Below are positions 52,728-60,922 of a DNA stretch of 64,000 nt, one piece after another. A program made the position numbers and the translations under genes. This stretch comes from an uncultured SAR86 cluster bacterium (GTDB lineage Bacteria; Pseudomonadota; Gammaproteobacteria; Magnimaribacterales; D2472), in the NCBI GenBank assembly GCA_902511575.1, contig CABXFU010000006.1, positions 33,405 to 97,404 of the forward strand. The letters are read 5' to 3'. The notes under the pieces are model-generated. The model worked only from the letters and a program-made list of their open reading frames with translations. It did not search any database and was not told where the DNA came from. How positions within the stretch are numbered: position 1 is the stretch's first letter; the number at the start of each line of letters is the position of its first letter.

Positions 52728-53897
52728 ATGATTAATTACCTTATTAAATTTGAAGACCTGAGCCTATCCACTATTAGGCTTTTTACGTATGACGAGGGTA
52801 ATAAAAATCAAGTGAGGAAATTTAATTTAATAGATGTGAAAGAAGGGCTCTTGCCTGGCAATAATCTTTACATCATGCTTCCTTCCGCATTGTTTGGATT
52901 CAAGGCCACAAAAAATGATATTGGATTAAAGAATGATATTTTAAAAGCAAATATTTTTAGTGAGTCTGAGGATGGTCTCATCAGCAATATCTCAGATCTA
53001 AAATTCTTTTTTCAGCCCAGCTTAAATCTAGCATCTTGGATAAATTACAGCACCTATAATTCTATCGCTGAGCATTTTAATGATTTTGATGGAGATGTTC
53101 ATGTTTATCCTGAACATTTCTTATTGCCAGAGGGTATTAATTCTATTTATATTGCTGAGCATAGTTTCATTTGTTCATTTGAAGATTTGACTGGATTTAG
53201 TGGCTCTAATGATTTACTAGAGGATTATCTGCAAATTTTGGTATCTGATGGCTTGGATTTAAAAACATTACAAGTTTTAGGTGAATCAGAGCCAGTACTT
53301 TTAAATAAATTCAAAGATTTAAATTTCAACAAAATACAACTTTCTGATATTCATATTAATTTTATAAATAGCCTTAAGTTTAGTAATGTTAATTTCTTTA
53401 AAAGAAAACTCTCATTTCAATATGTTAAACAGAAACTAAAATTTAATTTTTTTGAATTCTGGGCTTTCAATATCTCAGCACTCATATTTTTGATAGCACC
53501 ATTAGTCATTTCCTACAATTTAAACTCATCGGTAAATACTTATAAACAAAGCACTGAAAAAATCTTTGAACAACTCAATCCAAATTTTAAAAGATTGGTT
53601 AATGCGCGAGCTCAGATTGATGATTTAACAAGAAATATACCTAAGCAAAACAATATTTCTAAGCAAGATCTGAGTGTGTTGAAATACTTGGATGCATTCA
53701 GAGATGACTCAATTCAAAAGATTGTCATTAATCTTAAAGAGCAAGAAATTAACATTCATTTAGAGGGTCTGCCACTCTTCAAATTAAATTTATTAAAGCA
53801 AATATTGAAATCAGAAGATCTCCATTTCATAGAATCTGATCTGATAGAAAAAGATGATGGTTTCTTTGGTAACTTACTGGTGCAATATGAAACTTAG
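52728..53897 (+). CDS. gspL: type II secretion protein GspL
   Basis: The 389-residue protein has a cytoplasmic part of about 240 residues that binds GspE (weakly conserved, actin-like fold), one membrane helix near 245-267 (FWAFNISALIFLIAPLVISYNL), and a periplasmic ferredoxin-like domain. The identity rests mainly on topology and position between gspK and gspM; sequence similarity to model GspL is weak by eye. It overlaps gspM by 11 bases. Confidence 0.85.
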   Translation: MINYLIKFEDLSLSTIRLFTYDEGNKNQVRKFNLIDVKEGLLPGNNLYIMLPSALFGFKATKNDIGLKNDILKANIFSESEDGLISNISDLKFFFQPSLNLASWINYSTYNSIAEHFNDFDGDVHVYPEHFLLPEGINSIYIAEHSFICSFEDLTGFSGSNDLLEDYLQILVSDGLDLKTLQVLGESEPVLLNKFKDLNFNKIQLSDIHINFINSLKFSNVNFFKRKLSFQYVKQKLKFNFFEFWAFNISALIFLIAPLVISYNLNSSVNTYKQSTEKIFEQLNPNFKRLVNARAQIDDLTRNIPKQNNISKQDLSVLKYLDAFRDDSIQKIVINLKEQEINIHLEGLPLFKLNLLKQILKSEDLHFIESDLIEKDDGFFGNLLVQYET

Positions 53898-54360
53898 TGT
53901 GTTGGCAGAATTTTGGAATGCTCGTGAACGAAGAGAGAGATTCTTGCTTCTAATAGCTCTTGCAGTTTTTATACTAGTGTTGTTAGGTGCATATTTTAAT
54001 AAAGCATATAGCTCTATTGCATATCAAAGCAAAGCTCTGGAGAAATCAAAAAATGATTTTTACTATGTGTTTGAGAAAGCTAATACTGCTTTAACCTACC
54101 AAAATACTCAACAATTTATCAAGCAGACATCCTCTGTTGAAGATTTTGTAATCTCTCAAGCGCAATTAAACAAAATATCTAATTTTAAAATATATGAAGA
54201 CAATGACAAAAAGTTCTTCTCTTTCACTCAGCAAAGCATTGAAGATAGCGCTCAATTTTTAGAAAACATTGTCAGTCATCCCAGTATATTAATTGACACA
54301 ATTGATGTTAAATTTTCAGAAAACGGATATGAAATTATTTCCGTTTATAGAAATTTATGA
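53887..54360 (+). CDS. gspM: type II secretion protein GspM
   Basis: The ATG at 53887 gives 157 residues starting MKLSVLAEFWNARERRERFL, the GspM-like N-terminus of an amphipathic helix followed by a membrane span (LLLIALAVFILVLLGAYF). An upstream in-frame ATG at 53854 lies deep in gspL and is less likely. The rest is a periplasmic helix plus a small alpha-beta domain. It ends the gsp operon. There is no gspN, and the 3' end overlaps that of the convergent ppx by six bases. Confidence 0.85.
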   Translation: MKLSVLAEFWNARERRERFLLLIALAVFILVLLGAYFNKAYSSIAYQSKALEKSKNDFYYVFEKANTALTYQNTQQFIKQTSSVEDFVISQAQLNKISNFKIYEDNDKKFFSFTQQSIEDSAQFLENIVSHPSILIDTIDVKFSENGYEIISVYRNL

Positions 54361-55209
54361 AATAGTAACTTTGCTCGAATATAGTTCGTGGAATAACTTG
54401 ATAGCGATTGAATCTGAAATTCCCCATTTAGTAGATGTGATTGTTTGAATCTCTAATTGCTCTGCAATAAATTTAAAAATTTGTAACGCATGATCAATAA
54501 CGTCAGCTCTATCTGGCGAAAATTTATATTTGTTTATTTTTTCTTCAGTATCAAGTTTTGACAGTCTTTCAGATTTTTTTACAAATTCATTAAGTGACAT
54601 CTCTTTTGATCCTTGAGAATTTAGAAAGGATCTAATATTGCCTCCGATACCGATTAATCTCTTCTTTGACCTGATTGATTGAAGCCATTCTTCTAGGCGT
54701 TGCCATTCTTCTTTTTCATCTCTCTTGAGCATATTCCGAACAGCTCCAAGCTGAAAAGAACGAATGACTGTCTCTTCTTCATTGCGTATAAAGAATTCAG
54801 TGCTTCCACCTCCTAAATCTACAAAAATTTTATTTTTACCTGTATTACTTTTTGGATGAAATCTAATTAACTTTGCCTCTTCTAATCCAGATATCACTCT
54901 TAAGGGGTGATTGATTGCTGTTTCAATGTAACGTCTGGCATCTTCGGAGTTAGCGGTGTCTCTGAAAGCTGATGTGGCAACTATCTCATAATGGCTGATG
55001 GAATTTTCTTTAAATACTTCCTCATATTCACGAATGGTTTCAATGACTTGATCTAGCTTACCTTCACTAAGATTTCCGTCATTGAAAACATCACTTCCTA
55101 GTCTTATGGGAGATCTAATTCCTTTAATGAATTCAATTGATGCAGGAGTAGTTTTAAATATTTTAGACTTGATGGCATTGGTCCCAATGTCTATGGATGC
55201 AATTTTCAT
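54355..55209 (-). CDS. exopolyphosphatase, Ppx/GppA family
   Basis: The 284-residue protein has the actin-like ATPase/phosphatase fold: ASIDIGTNAIKSKIFK (phosphate loop 1), IVATSAFRDTANSEDARRYIE, ISGLEEAKLI with the catalytic Glu, and FVDLGGGSTEFFI (phosphate loop 2). It is a two-domain short form without the C-terminal HD domain of E. coli Ppx (513). It either degrades polyphosphate or (p)ppGpp. The ppk2 gene immediately upstream (1 base gap, same strand) favours polyphosphate. Its stop overlaps gspM. Confidence 0.88.
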   Translation of the reverse strand: MKIASIDIGTNAIKSKIFKTTPASIEFIKGIRSPIRLGSDVFNDGNLSEGKLDQVIETIREYEEVFKENSISHYEIVATSAFRDTANSEDARRYIETAINHPLRVISGLEEAKLIRFHPKSNTGKNKIFVDLGGGSTEFFIRNEEETVIRSFQLGAVRNMLKRDEKEEWQRLEEWLQSIRSKKRLIGIGGNIRSFLNSQGSKEMSLNEFVKKSERLSKLDTEEKINKYKFSPDRADVIDHALQIFKFIAEQLEIQTITSTKWGISDSIAIKLFHELYSSKVTIS

Positions 55210-56046
55210 TTACTCATCATCCATGTATTTGCTTAAAACCTTATATTGCTCATAGTCCAAATTATTGAACTCAACACCTTCTAACAAAACTTTATAGTTA
55301 TTAATATTTTTAGACCAAGTCAGAGGTTTGAGAAGTTTTTTCTCCTCGTAATCTGTTTGGTTCAGCAGGAATCTTAATGCGGTTAAGCGCGCGATCATTT
55401 TATTATTTGCGTTAATTGCAATCCATGGAGAGAAATCAGGAGAAGTCTTCTCAAACATTTGTTCTTTATAAAGTGTAAAAGCATCCCATTTAGTCACGAT
55501 GCGTTCATCATTGGGGGAGAGTTTCCAATACTTCAGTTCAGAATGTTTACGAGCTTTCATTCGTCTTTTCTGTTGATCCTGCGATAGTGAGAAATAGAAT
55601 TTAATTATCTCAACGTCCTCATCAATAAGGTTTTGCTCCCATGGAATCACTCGATTCATAAAATCTCTATATTGCTTCTCGCTGCAATAGCCCATTACTG
55701 GCTCTGTTAAAGCTCGGGTATACCAAGATCTATCTAAAAAGGCGATCTCGCCTTTTTTGGGAATTACTTTTTTCCAGCGTTGAAACCAATGTGAGGATTC
55801 CCATTTTGTTGGGATGCCAAGATTCACATATTTAAAGTTTTTTGGAATTAAGTATTGAGTAAAAAATTTATAGGCAGAGCTTTTTCCTGCAGTGTCTCTT
55901 CCCTCTAAAACTATGCAAATTCTACGTTTATTTTTAATAACATCTTCTTGTAGTTTAAGCAGTTCAATTTGCAATCTTCTTTTCTCAAGTTGATAGGACT
56001 TATCATTAAGTTTTTGATATTCCTTTTGATCAAACGAAATAAGCAT
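55210..56046 (-). CDS. ppk2: polyphosphate kinase 2 (PPK2 family)
   Basis: The 278-residue enzyme shows Walker A VLEGRDTAGKSSAYKFF, IPTKWESSHWFQRW, the lid region and Walker B FLDRSWYTRALTEPVMGYC, then FYFSLSQDQQKRRMKARK and WDAFTLYKEQM. These are PPK2 hallmarks. Members make polyphosphate from nucleotides or use it to phosphorylate NDP/NMP; the subclass cannot be set by eye, though length fits a single-domain class I or III enzyme. It forms an operon with the exopolyphosphatase, so synthesis and breakdown of the same polymer are co-expressed. Confidence 0.93.
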   Translation of the reverse strand: MLISFDQKEYQKLNDKSYQLEKRRLQIELLKLQEDVIKNKRRICIVLEGRDTAGKSSAYKFFTQYLIPKNFKYVNLGIPTKWESSHWFQRWKKVIPKKGEIAFLDRSWYTRALTEPVMGYCSEKQYRDFMNRVIPWEQNLIDEDVEIIKFYFSLSQDQQKRRMKARKHSELKYWKLSPNDERIVTKWDAFTLYKEQMFEKTSPDFSPWIAINANNKMIARLTALRFLLNQTDYEEKKLLKPLTWSKNINNYKVLLEGVEFNNLDYEQYKVLSKYMDDE

Positions 56047-56171
56047 AAATTGTTAGAGACCTTATTTATAAAGAGTTTTATTTAAGGTTTATTGTATCTT
56101 GAGATTGTATTGATGAATCTAAGAATAATAAAAAATTTATCATGAGATCACAAAAGTATTAATATATCCTG

Positions 56172-56654
56172 ATGAGCGAAAATTTAGAAAAACGCGTTCA
56201 AGAGCTAGAGGATATTTTAGCTATCCAACATTTGAAACATGCATATCTCAATGCATGTGATGCAAAAGATGTGCAAGCTATGACTGAAACCTTTGTGATC
56301 TCTGATTGCAAGATTGATTATGGCTCAGTTGGCTCTTTTACAAATAGAGACGATTTGGCAAAAGTTTTTCAAGAGGCAGCATGTCATGACTACATGCTTG
56401 AATCTCATCACGCTCACAACCCAATTATTAAAATTATCGATGCCAGCCATGCAACTGGCCATTGGTCGCTGACCTACAATTTAATTAATACCAAAGATGC
56501 ATCAATCACAACTTTACAGGGTGAGTATCATGATGTGTATCAAAAAATTGATAATGATTGGTTGATCAAAGAAACAACCTTCTCAGGGCGCTCATCCTTG
56601 AACTTACAAATAGAGGAAGAGTTATTGAAGGTAATTTTTGCTGGCAGCCCTTAA
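56172..56654 (+). CDS. SnoaL-like / NTF2-fold protein
   Basis: The 160-residue protein starts with EKRVQELEDILAIQHLKHAYLNACDAKD, the helix of the SnoaL_4-type NTF2 fold, then ETFVISDCKIDYGSVGSF, HAHNPIIKIIDASHATGHWSLTY and GEYHDVYQKIDNDWLIKETTF. It resembles the other NTF2 protein at 14.7 kb in fold pattern. The last codons overlap the convergent tetR gene by four bases. No phosphate link is evident; it may work as a small isomerase or dehydratase in lipid or steroid-like catabolism. Confidence 0.78.
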   Translation: MSENLEKRVQELEDILAIQHLKHAYLNACDAKDVQAMTETFVISDCKIDYGSVGSFTNRDDLAKVFQEAACHDYMLESHHAHNPIIKIIDASHATGHWSLTYNLINTKDASITTLQGEYHDVYQKIDNDWLIKETTFSGRSSLNLQIEEELLKVIFAGSP

Positions 56655-57244
56655 GCAGGAGCTGCGATACAACTTAGCAAATAAGCATTGGCCGCTCTTA
56701 CAGCTTCATTAAGACCTACATCAGTGAGGCCAGAATTTTCCTTAGTGTTCAATGAGAGGATAGAGATAACAATTTGAGTCACCACCAAAAAGACTCCCGA
56801 TTTATTAAACATATTTGGTAGCCCGACAGATTTTTCTATGTGTTTCAATATTGTTTCTGCTATCTCATGAAGATCTGAACTCAAGATAGGAGGGGAGACA
56901 GTATTTTCGAGGATTAGCTTTTGTGCACCTGAATGACTTTGAAAGAATTCAATGATCGATACAACGCATTCTTTCAAACACCCTAAATAATCACCCTCTG
57001 AATTTTTGGTGAGACTTTTTTCAAGATGTGTATTGCAATCCTGAATATATCTCTTAATTAAGGCCTGCTTGATTTCATCTGGAGTTTCAAAGAATTTATA
57101 AGTAGAGGTGCGTTTTAAATCTGCAAATTCAGAAATTTTTGCAATGGTAAGAGATTCAACGCCGCTTTCACTCAATAGATCATTGGACGCATCTAATATC
57201 TTCTCAATACGCTCTATGCTTCTTTTTTGCTTAGGTTTTTGCAT
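56651..57244 (-). CDS. TetR-family transcriptional repressor
   Basis: The 197-residue protein has an N-terminal TetR helix-turn-helix: RIEKILDASNDLLSESGVESLTIAKISEFADLKRTSTYKFFETPDEI. The C-terminal ligand domain is not diagnostic. It is divergent from a 41-residue membrane peptide gene. A 20-bp palindrome lies in the gap between them, 82 bases before its start codon, so autoregulation is likely. The inducer is unknown. Confidence 0.92.
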   Translation of the reverse strand: MQKPKQKRSIERIEKILDASNDLLSESGVESLTIAKISEFADLKRTSTYKFFETPDEIKQALIKRYIQDCNTHLEKSLTKNSEGDYLGCLKECVVSIIEFFQSHSGAQKLILENTVSPPILSSDLHEIAETILKHIEKSVGLPNMFNKSGVFLVVTQIVISILSLNTKENSGLTDVGLNEAVRAANAYLLSCIAAPA

Positions 57245-57325
57245 GATTTCTTATTATCGACATTTGTTGTAAAAAAAACAAATAAATGTAGCACTTATCA
57301 ATAAATTGGTGTATTGTGTCATTTG

Positions 57326-57345
57326 TGTGACATAAATGTGTCACA
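57326..57345. promoter_or_regulatory. 20-bp TetR-type operator (TGTGACA-N6-TGTCACA)
   Basis: TGTGACA (57326-57332) and TGTCACA (57339-57345) are perfect 7-base inverted arms with a 6-base spacer. A second overlapping dyad TGTCA-N6-TGACA is at 57317-57332. The site lies between divergent tetR (starts 57244) and the 41-residue ORF (starts 57361), 15 bases ahead of the latter. Binding by the neighbouring TetR protein is inferred from position and symmetry. Confidence 0.7.
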
Positions 57346-57360
57346 AAGGAAACTAGAATT

Positions 57361-57486
57361 ATGAATACAAAAAAAGTACTTAAGCAGCAGGGCTTGCTAC
57401 CAAAAACCTCCAAGTTCAATGAAATGCAAATGTTTGGATTTCTATCTATGTGGGTTGTTTTATCCGCTGTAATATTCTTCTCATAA
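57361..57486 (+). CDS. 41-residue membrane peptide under TetR operator
   Basis: The ORF starts 15 bases after the palindromic operator, with AAGGAAA ahead of the ATG. It encodes a basic N-terminal half (MNTKKVLKQQGLLPKTSKFN) and a C-terminal hydrophobic helix (MFGFLSMWVVLSAVIFFS), which is the form of a tail-anchored small membrane protein. It was not recognised. The strong regulatory context makes it a real gene candidate. Possible roles are a small transporter subunit or membrane-stress peptide, without evidence for either. Confidence 0.55.
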   Translation: MNTKKVLKQQGLLPKTSKFNEMQMFGFLSMWVVLSAVIFFS

Positions 57487-57650
57487 GAAATAAAAATCCC
57501 TCAGTTTTTGAAGTGTAATAAGTGTCATTTTTATTGCATTTAATTCATATAATTGTCACAAAAAAAATTAAATTGTTGCTTTAAAGTAATTTAGTTTTCA
57601 AATAATTACAGTTTAATCAGTTCCATATTTTAATTAATTGATTCTTTTAT

Positions 57651-58901
57651 ATGGAAACTTTATTTTTAGAACCCTACACAATATTACTTATAGCAGGCTT
57701 CATAGGCTTTTTTATGGCCTTTGGGATTGGGGCAAATGATGTTGCTAATTCTATGGGGACGTCAGTAGGTAGTAAAGCTATTACTATCAAGCAAGCAATT
57801 ATTATTGCAGCAATATTTGAATTTCTAGGTGCTTTTCTTGCTGGTGGCGAAGTCACATCTACAATTAGAAAAGGTATCGTAGATCCTCAGTTATATGAGA
57901 ATGAAACAAATATATTTGTTATTGGCATGTTATCTGCGCTCTTAGCAGGAGGCACTTGGTTGTACGTTGCTAGTTTAAGGGGGTGGCCTGTTTCAACCAC
58001 ACATACGATCGTTGGATCCATTATTGGTTTCGTATTAATTACCAAGGGTGTTGATGCAGTCTCATGGGGAAAAGTGGGTAATATTGCTATGAGCTGGGTT
58101 ACTTCTCCACTATTTTCAGGGACATTAGCATTTGGTCTATATATTTCAGCTAAAAAACTTATTTTAGATAGATCTAATCCTGGAGAAGCTGCAATAAAGT
58201 ACATCCCTTTTTATAGCTTTCTTGTTGCTGCTGTAATTTCCCTAGTCACAGCAAGGAAGGGTTTAAAGCATGTTGGAGTTGAGTTCAGTGATAATGAAGT
58301 TTATTTATTCATTGCAATATTCAGTTCCCTGGTTGGGCTGGCAACTGCATTCTTCCTAAGAAATAACAAAGAACAAATTATGCGAGAGGGTGGTATTGAA
58401 TTTGCATTTGGATTGTTAATGATAGTTTCAGCCAGTGCTATGGCCTTTGCTCATGGCTCTAATGACGTGGCTAATGCAATTGGCCCATTGGCTGCAATTG
58501 TTAGTGTTGTTGATACTGGTGAAATTGGTTCCAAGGCAGCTATTAGTCCCTGGGTTTTATTTGTCGGTGGTATTGGTATAGTTTTCGGTCTGGCCACCCT
58601 TGGATCAAGAGTTATCAAAACTGTAGGCAGGAAAATTACTGCACTAACACCAAGCCTTGGATTTTCAGCAGAAATGGCAACGGCATCAACTGTAGTAGCT
58701 GCATCTTATTTAGGCTTCCCAATCTCAACAACTCACACTTTAGTTGGAGGAGTTATAGGTGTTGGTTTGGCAAAGGGAGCAGAGCATCTTGATTTTGCAT
58801 CAATCAAAAGAATTATAGCCTCATGGCTTGTAACAATCCCAGCGGGAGCTGCCTTTACTGTTTTATTCTACGTACTACTAAGGATTATTTTTGGAGTCTA
58901 A
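57651..58901 (+). CDS. pitA: PiT-family inorganic phosphate transporter
   Basis: The 416-residue permease carries the duplicated PiT signature: GIGANDVANSMGTSVGSKAIT near residue 25 and AHGSNDVANAIGPLAAI near 270. VSTTHTIVGSIIG and ISTTHTLVGGVIG are the paired second motifs. About ten hydrophobic spans are visible. It imports phosphate with a cation, as a low-affinity partner to Pst, which is not in the window. It is followed 3 bases later by a porin and then a phytase, which form a phosphate uptake unit with it. A possible Pho box upstream is imperfect. Confidence 0.96.
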   Translation: METLFLEPYTILLIAGFIGFFMAFGIGANDVANSMGTSVGSKAITIKQAIIIAAIFEFLGAFLAGGEVTSTIRKGIVDPQLYENETNIFVIGMLSALLAGGTWLYVASLRGWPVSTTHTIVGSIIGFVLITKGVDAVSWGKVGNIAMSWVTSPLFSGTLAFGLYISAKKLILDRSNPGEAAIKYIPFYSFLVAAVISLVTARKGLKHVGVEFSDNEVYLFIAIFSSLVGLATAFFLRNNKEQIMREGGIEFAFGLLMIVSASAMAFAHGSNDVANAIGPLAAIVSVVDTGEIGSKAAISPWVLFVGGIGIVFGLATLGSRVIKTVGRKITALTPSLGFSAEMATASTVVAASYLGFPISTTHTLVGGVIGVGLAKGAEHLDFASIKRIIASWLVTIPAGAAFTVLFYVLLRIIFGV

Positions 58902-58904
58902 AGA

Positions 58905-59834
58905 ATGGTTCTTAGGTCTTTTTATGTTGCAGTTTTTATAATATTTGGAATTAACAATCAGCTTTACGCATCACATGATTGGTATGGCAAAGTATTTGTT
59001 GATTATCAATCTACTTCAAATGATATAAATGGTAATAAAACCGATGTAAATAATAATGATTCAAGATTTGGAATCAAAGGTAGCTTCTTATTATCAGATA
59101 ACTCTAAACTTAAGTTAGTTTATCAAGCAGAGTATCAATTTGATCCTGTTGATGGAAAAGCAAGAGGCGAAGATGGCACCTTAAAACAGCGTAATACCTT
59201 TATTGGCATTCAAACAAATCTAGGCATGCTTTTTGCTGGCACACATGATTCAGCCTTAAAAAAATCTCAATTAAAAATAGACTTATTCAATGACCTGGCT
59301 CCAGACATTAAGAATATCTTGCATGGTGAAAATCGTCTAAAGGATTTTGTTGGTTATACCACGCCAAAGTACATGGGTAAGGTTTCTGCAACATTTAATA
59401 GCTTCAAGAATCCATCACTCTCAGGTAAAAAGTACAGATCTTACTCAGTCAATTTTTCTGGAGATCTCTTTCAAGCAGCTATTGGGATTGATGACTCAAT
59501 GAGGGGATATGATTCCACAAGACTTAGTATTTTAATTCCATTAGATAATTCAAAAATCGGATTATTAAATCAAAAGACTAAAAATCTCTCATCAGGCAAT
59601 ACAAAAAATGGCTATGTTATAAGTTTCTCAAGAAAAATTGGCCCAAAGGGAACATTTAAAATTCAGCACGCCTCATCAAGTATGAAAATTGATTCAGGCA
59701 GGCACACAACCATCGGATATGATTATCAGTTGAGGCAATCTTCCAAGATTTTTACGTTCTATTCACAGCAGGAGTCCTCAAACAAAAGAAAGGCTAAGGA
59801 TATTCTTTCAATTGGCATAGAGCACAAATTTTAA
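58905..59834 (+). CDS. outer-membrane porin (gram-negative porin family)
   Basis: The 309-residue protein begins with a signal peptide (VLRSFYVAVFIIFGINNQLYA), then WYGKVFVDYQST, NDSRFGIKGSF and LKLVYQAEYQFD, the start of the general porin barrel. RNTFIGIQTNLGMLFAGTHDS is the L3-like constriction stretch. It ends in IGIEHKF, with the terminal Phe needed for insertion. It is co-transcribed with the PiT gene (3-base gap), so anion or phosphate passage across the outer membrane is likely. Selectivity is not known. Confidence 0.9.
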   Translation: MVLRSFYVAVFIIFGINNQLYASHDWYGKVFVDYQSTSNDINGNKTDVNNNDSRFGIKGSFLLSDNSKLKLVYQAEYQFDPVDGKARGEDGTLKQRNTFIGIQTNLGMLFAGTHDSALKKSQLKIDLFNDLAPDIKNILHGENRLKDFVGYTTPKYMGKVSATFNSFKNPSLSGKKYRSYSVNFSGDLFQAAIGIDDSMRGYDSTRLSILIPLDNSKIGLLNQKTKNLSSGNTKNGYVISFSRKIGPKGTFKIQHASSSMKIDSGRHTTIGYDYQLRQSSKIFTFYSQQESSNKRKAKDILSIGIEHKF

Positions 59835-59872
59835 AAATTTAAATACTATAGCGTTGGAGTTACAATGCCAAT

Positions 59873-60919
59873 ATGTCTAAATTTATAAAACTATCCTTAA
59901 TACTAAATATTTTCTTCTTCGTGGGGTGTTCCGATAATAACTCTATCATTGCGATAACAGAGACGGAGCCAGTTACAACAAGTGGCGATGCTGCAGATGA
60001 CCCGGCAATAGTTATTAATTATAACAATCCACAGCAGTCAATAATTCTTGGAACTGATAAACGAGCAGGGGTCTATGCATATGATCTTTCTGGAAAAAAA
60101 ATATCATATGCTGCGCTGGGTGAAATAAATAATATAGATGTAAGACAGGTTGATAATAAAATTTATGTGGCTGCATCAAATAGAACAGCTAAATCAATTG
60201 AGTTTTGGGAATTTAATCAACAAGAATTTTTTAATAATCTTCCGCAATCAGACAATCTTTTTGATATTGCTGCTAGGTCAATGACCATTCCAACAAATAT
60301 AGATGTTTATGGTATTTGCGCCGGCTTGATTGATGAAGTGCCAATCGTTTTTATTACTGAAGATAAAGGTCCGCGCGTTGAATTCTGGGTACCTCAAACT
60401 CGAACACTCATAGGTACTTTCAGCAATGGGGGCGAATCAGAAGGCTGCGTATTTGATGATGAAAATGAGACAGTATTCATTTCAGAGGAAGAGGTGAATG
60501 GGGTTTTAAAAGCTTATAACTTAAATAATGAATTTCCATTTGAAATTCCTTTTATTATAGATTCTCGAGAGGGAAATATTGGTGGTGATCCAGAGGGACT
60601 AACAATCTATAAAACTTCTGAAAAAGAGGGTTATATCTTACTTTCATCCCAGGGAGATAATAAATACAACGTTTATAATCGAACTTATCCTCACGAATTT
60701 ATCTCAAGTTTTACCATTGACGATGATCCAAAAGGTATTGATGGCACGTCAGAAACCGACGGCATTGATGTTACAAACTATAATCTAAGAGGAAAATTTT
60801 CTAAGGGTTTAATGGTCGCTCAGGACGGTTACAACTATGATGGGGAAGAGCTGAAGAATCAAAACTTTAAAATCGTTCCTTTTAAGCCCATTCTTAAATC
60901 TATCAATAAAAGTAAGTAG
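59873..60919 (+). CDS. beta-propeller phytase (3-phytase), lipoprotein
   Basis: The enzyme releases phosphate from inositol hexakisphosphate. The 348 residues begin with a lipoprotein signal (LSLILNIFFFVGC, cysteine 19, followed by Ser-Asp). The family landmarks are all there: DAADDPAIVINY, GTDKRAGVYAYDLSGK, EINNIDVR, the calcium and phosphate sites in FISEEEVNGV, GDPEGLTIYKT, LLSSQGDNKYNVY, DGTSETDGIDVTNYNL and MVAQDGYNYDGEE. It lies 38 bases after the porin and presumably forms a phosphate unit with PiT. The protein would sit on the outer membrane; surface exposure by the type II system nearby is possible. Confidence 0.94.
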   Translation: MSKFIKLSLILNIFFFVGCSDNNSIIAITETEPVTTSGDAADDPAIVINYNNPQQSIILGTDKRAGVYAYDLSGKKISYAALGEINNIDVRQVDNKIYVAASNRTAKSIEFWEFNQQEFFNNLPQSDNLFDIAARSMTIPTNIDVYGICAGLIDEVPIVFITEDKGPRVEFWVPQTRTLIGTFSNGGESEGCVFDDENETVFISEEEVNGVLKAYNLNNEFPFEIPFIIDSREGNIGGDPEGLTIYKTSEKEGYILLSSQGDNKYNVYNRTYPHEFISSFTIDDDPKGIDGTSETDGIDVTNYNLRGKFSKGLMVAQDGYNYDGEELKNQNFKIVPFKPILKSINKSK

Positions 60920-60922
60920 TTT

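Noticed and set aside
53854..53886. Upstream ATG extending GspM by 11 residues
   Set aside because: It lies deep in gspL and would put extra residues before the usual GspM amphipathic start; ATG 53887 fits the family better.
57231..57419. 62-codon minus-strand ORF over the TetR operator
   Set aside because: It covers the palindromic operator and overlaps both tetR and the small plus-strand gene; its product is only a low-complexity hydrophobic and aromatic string.
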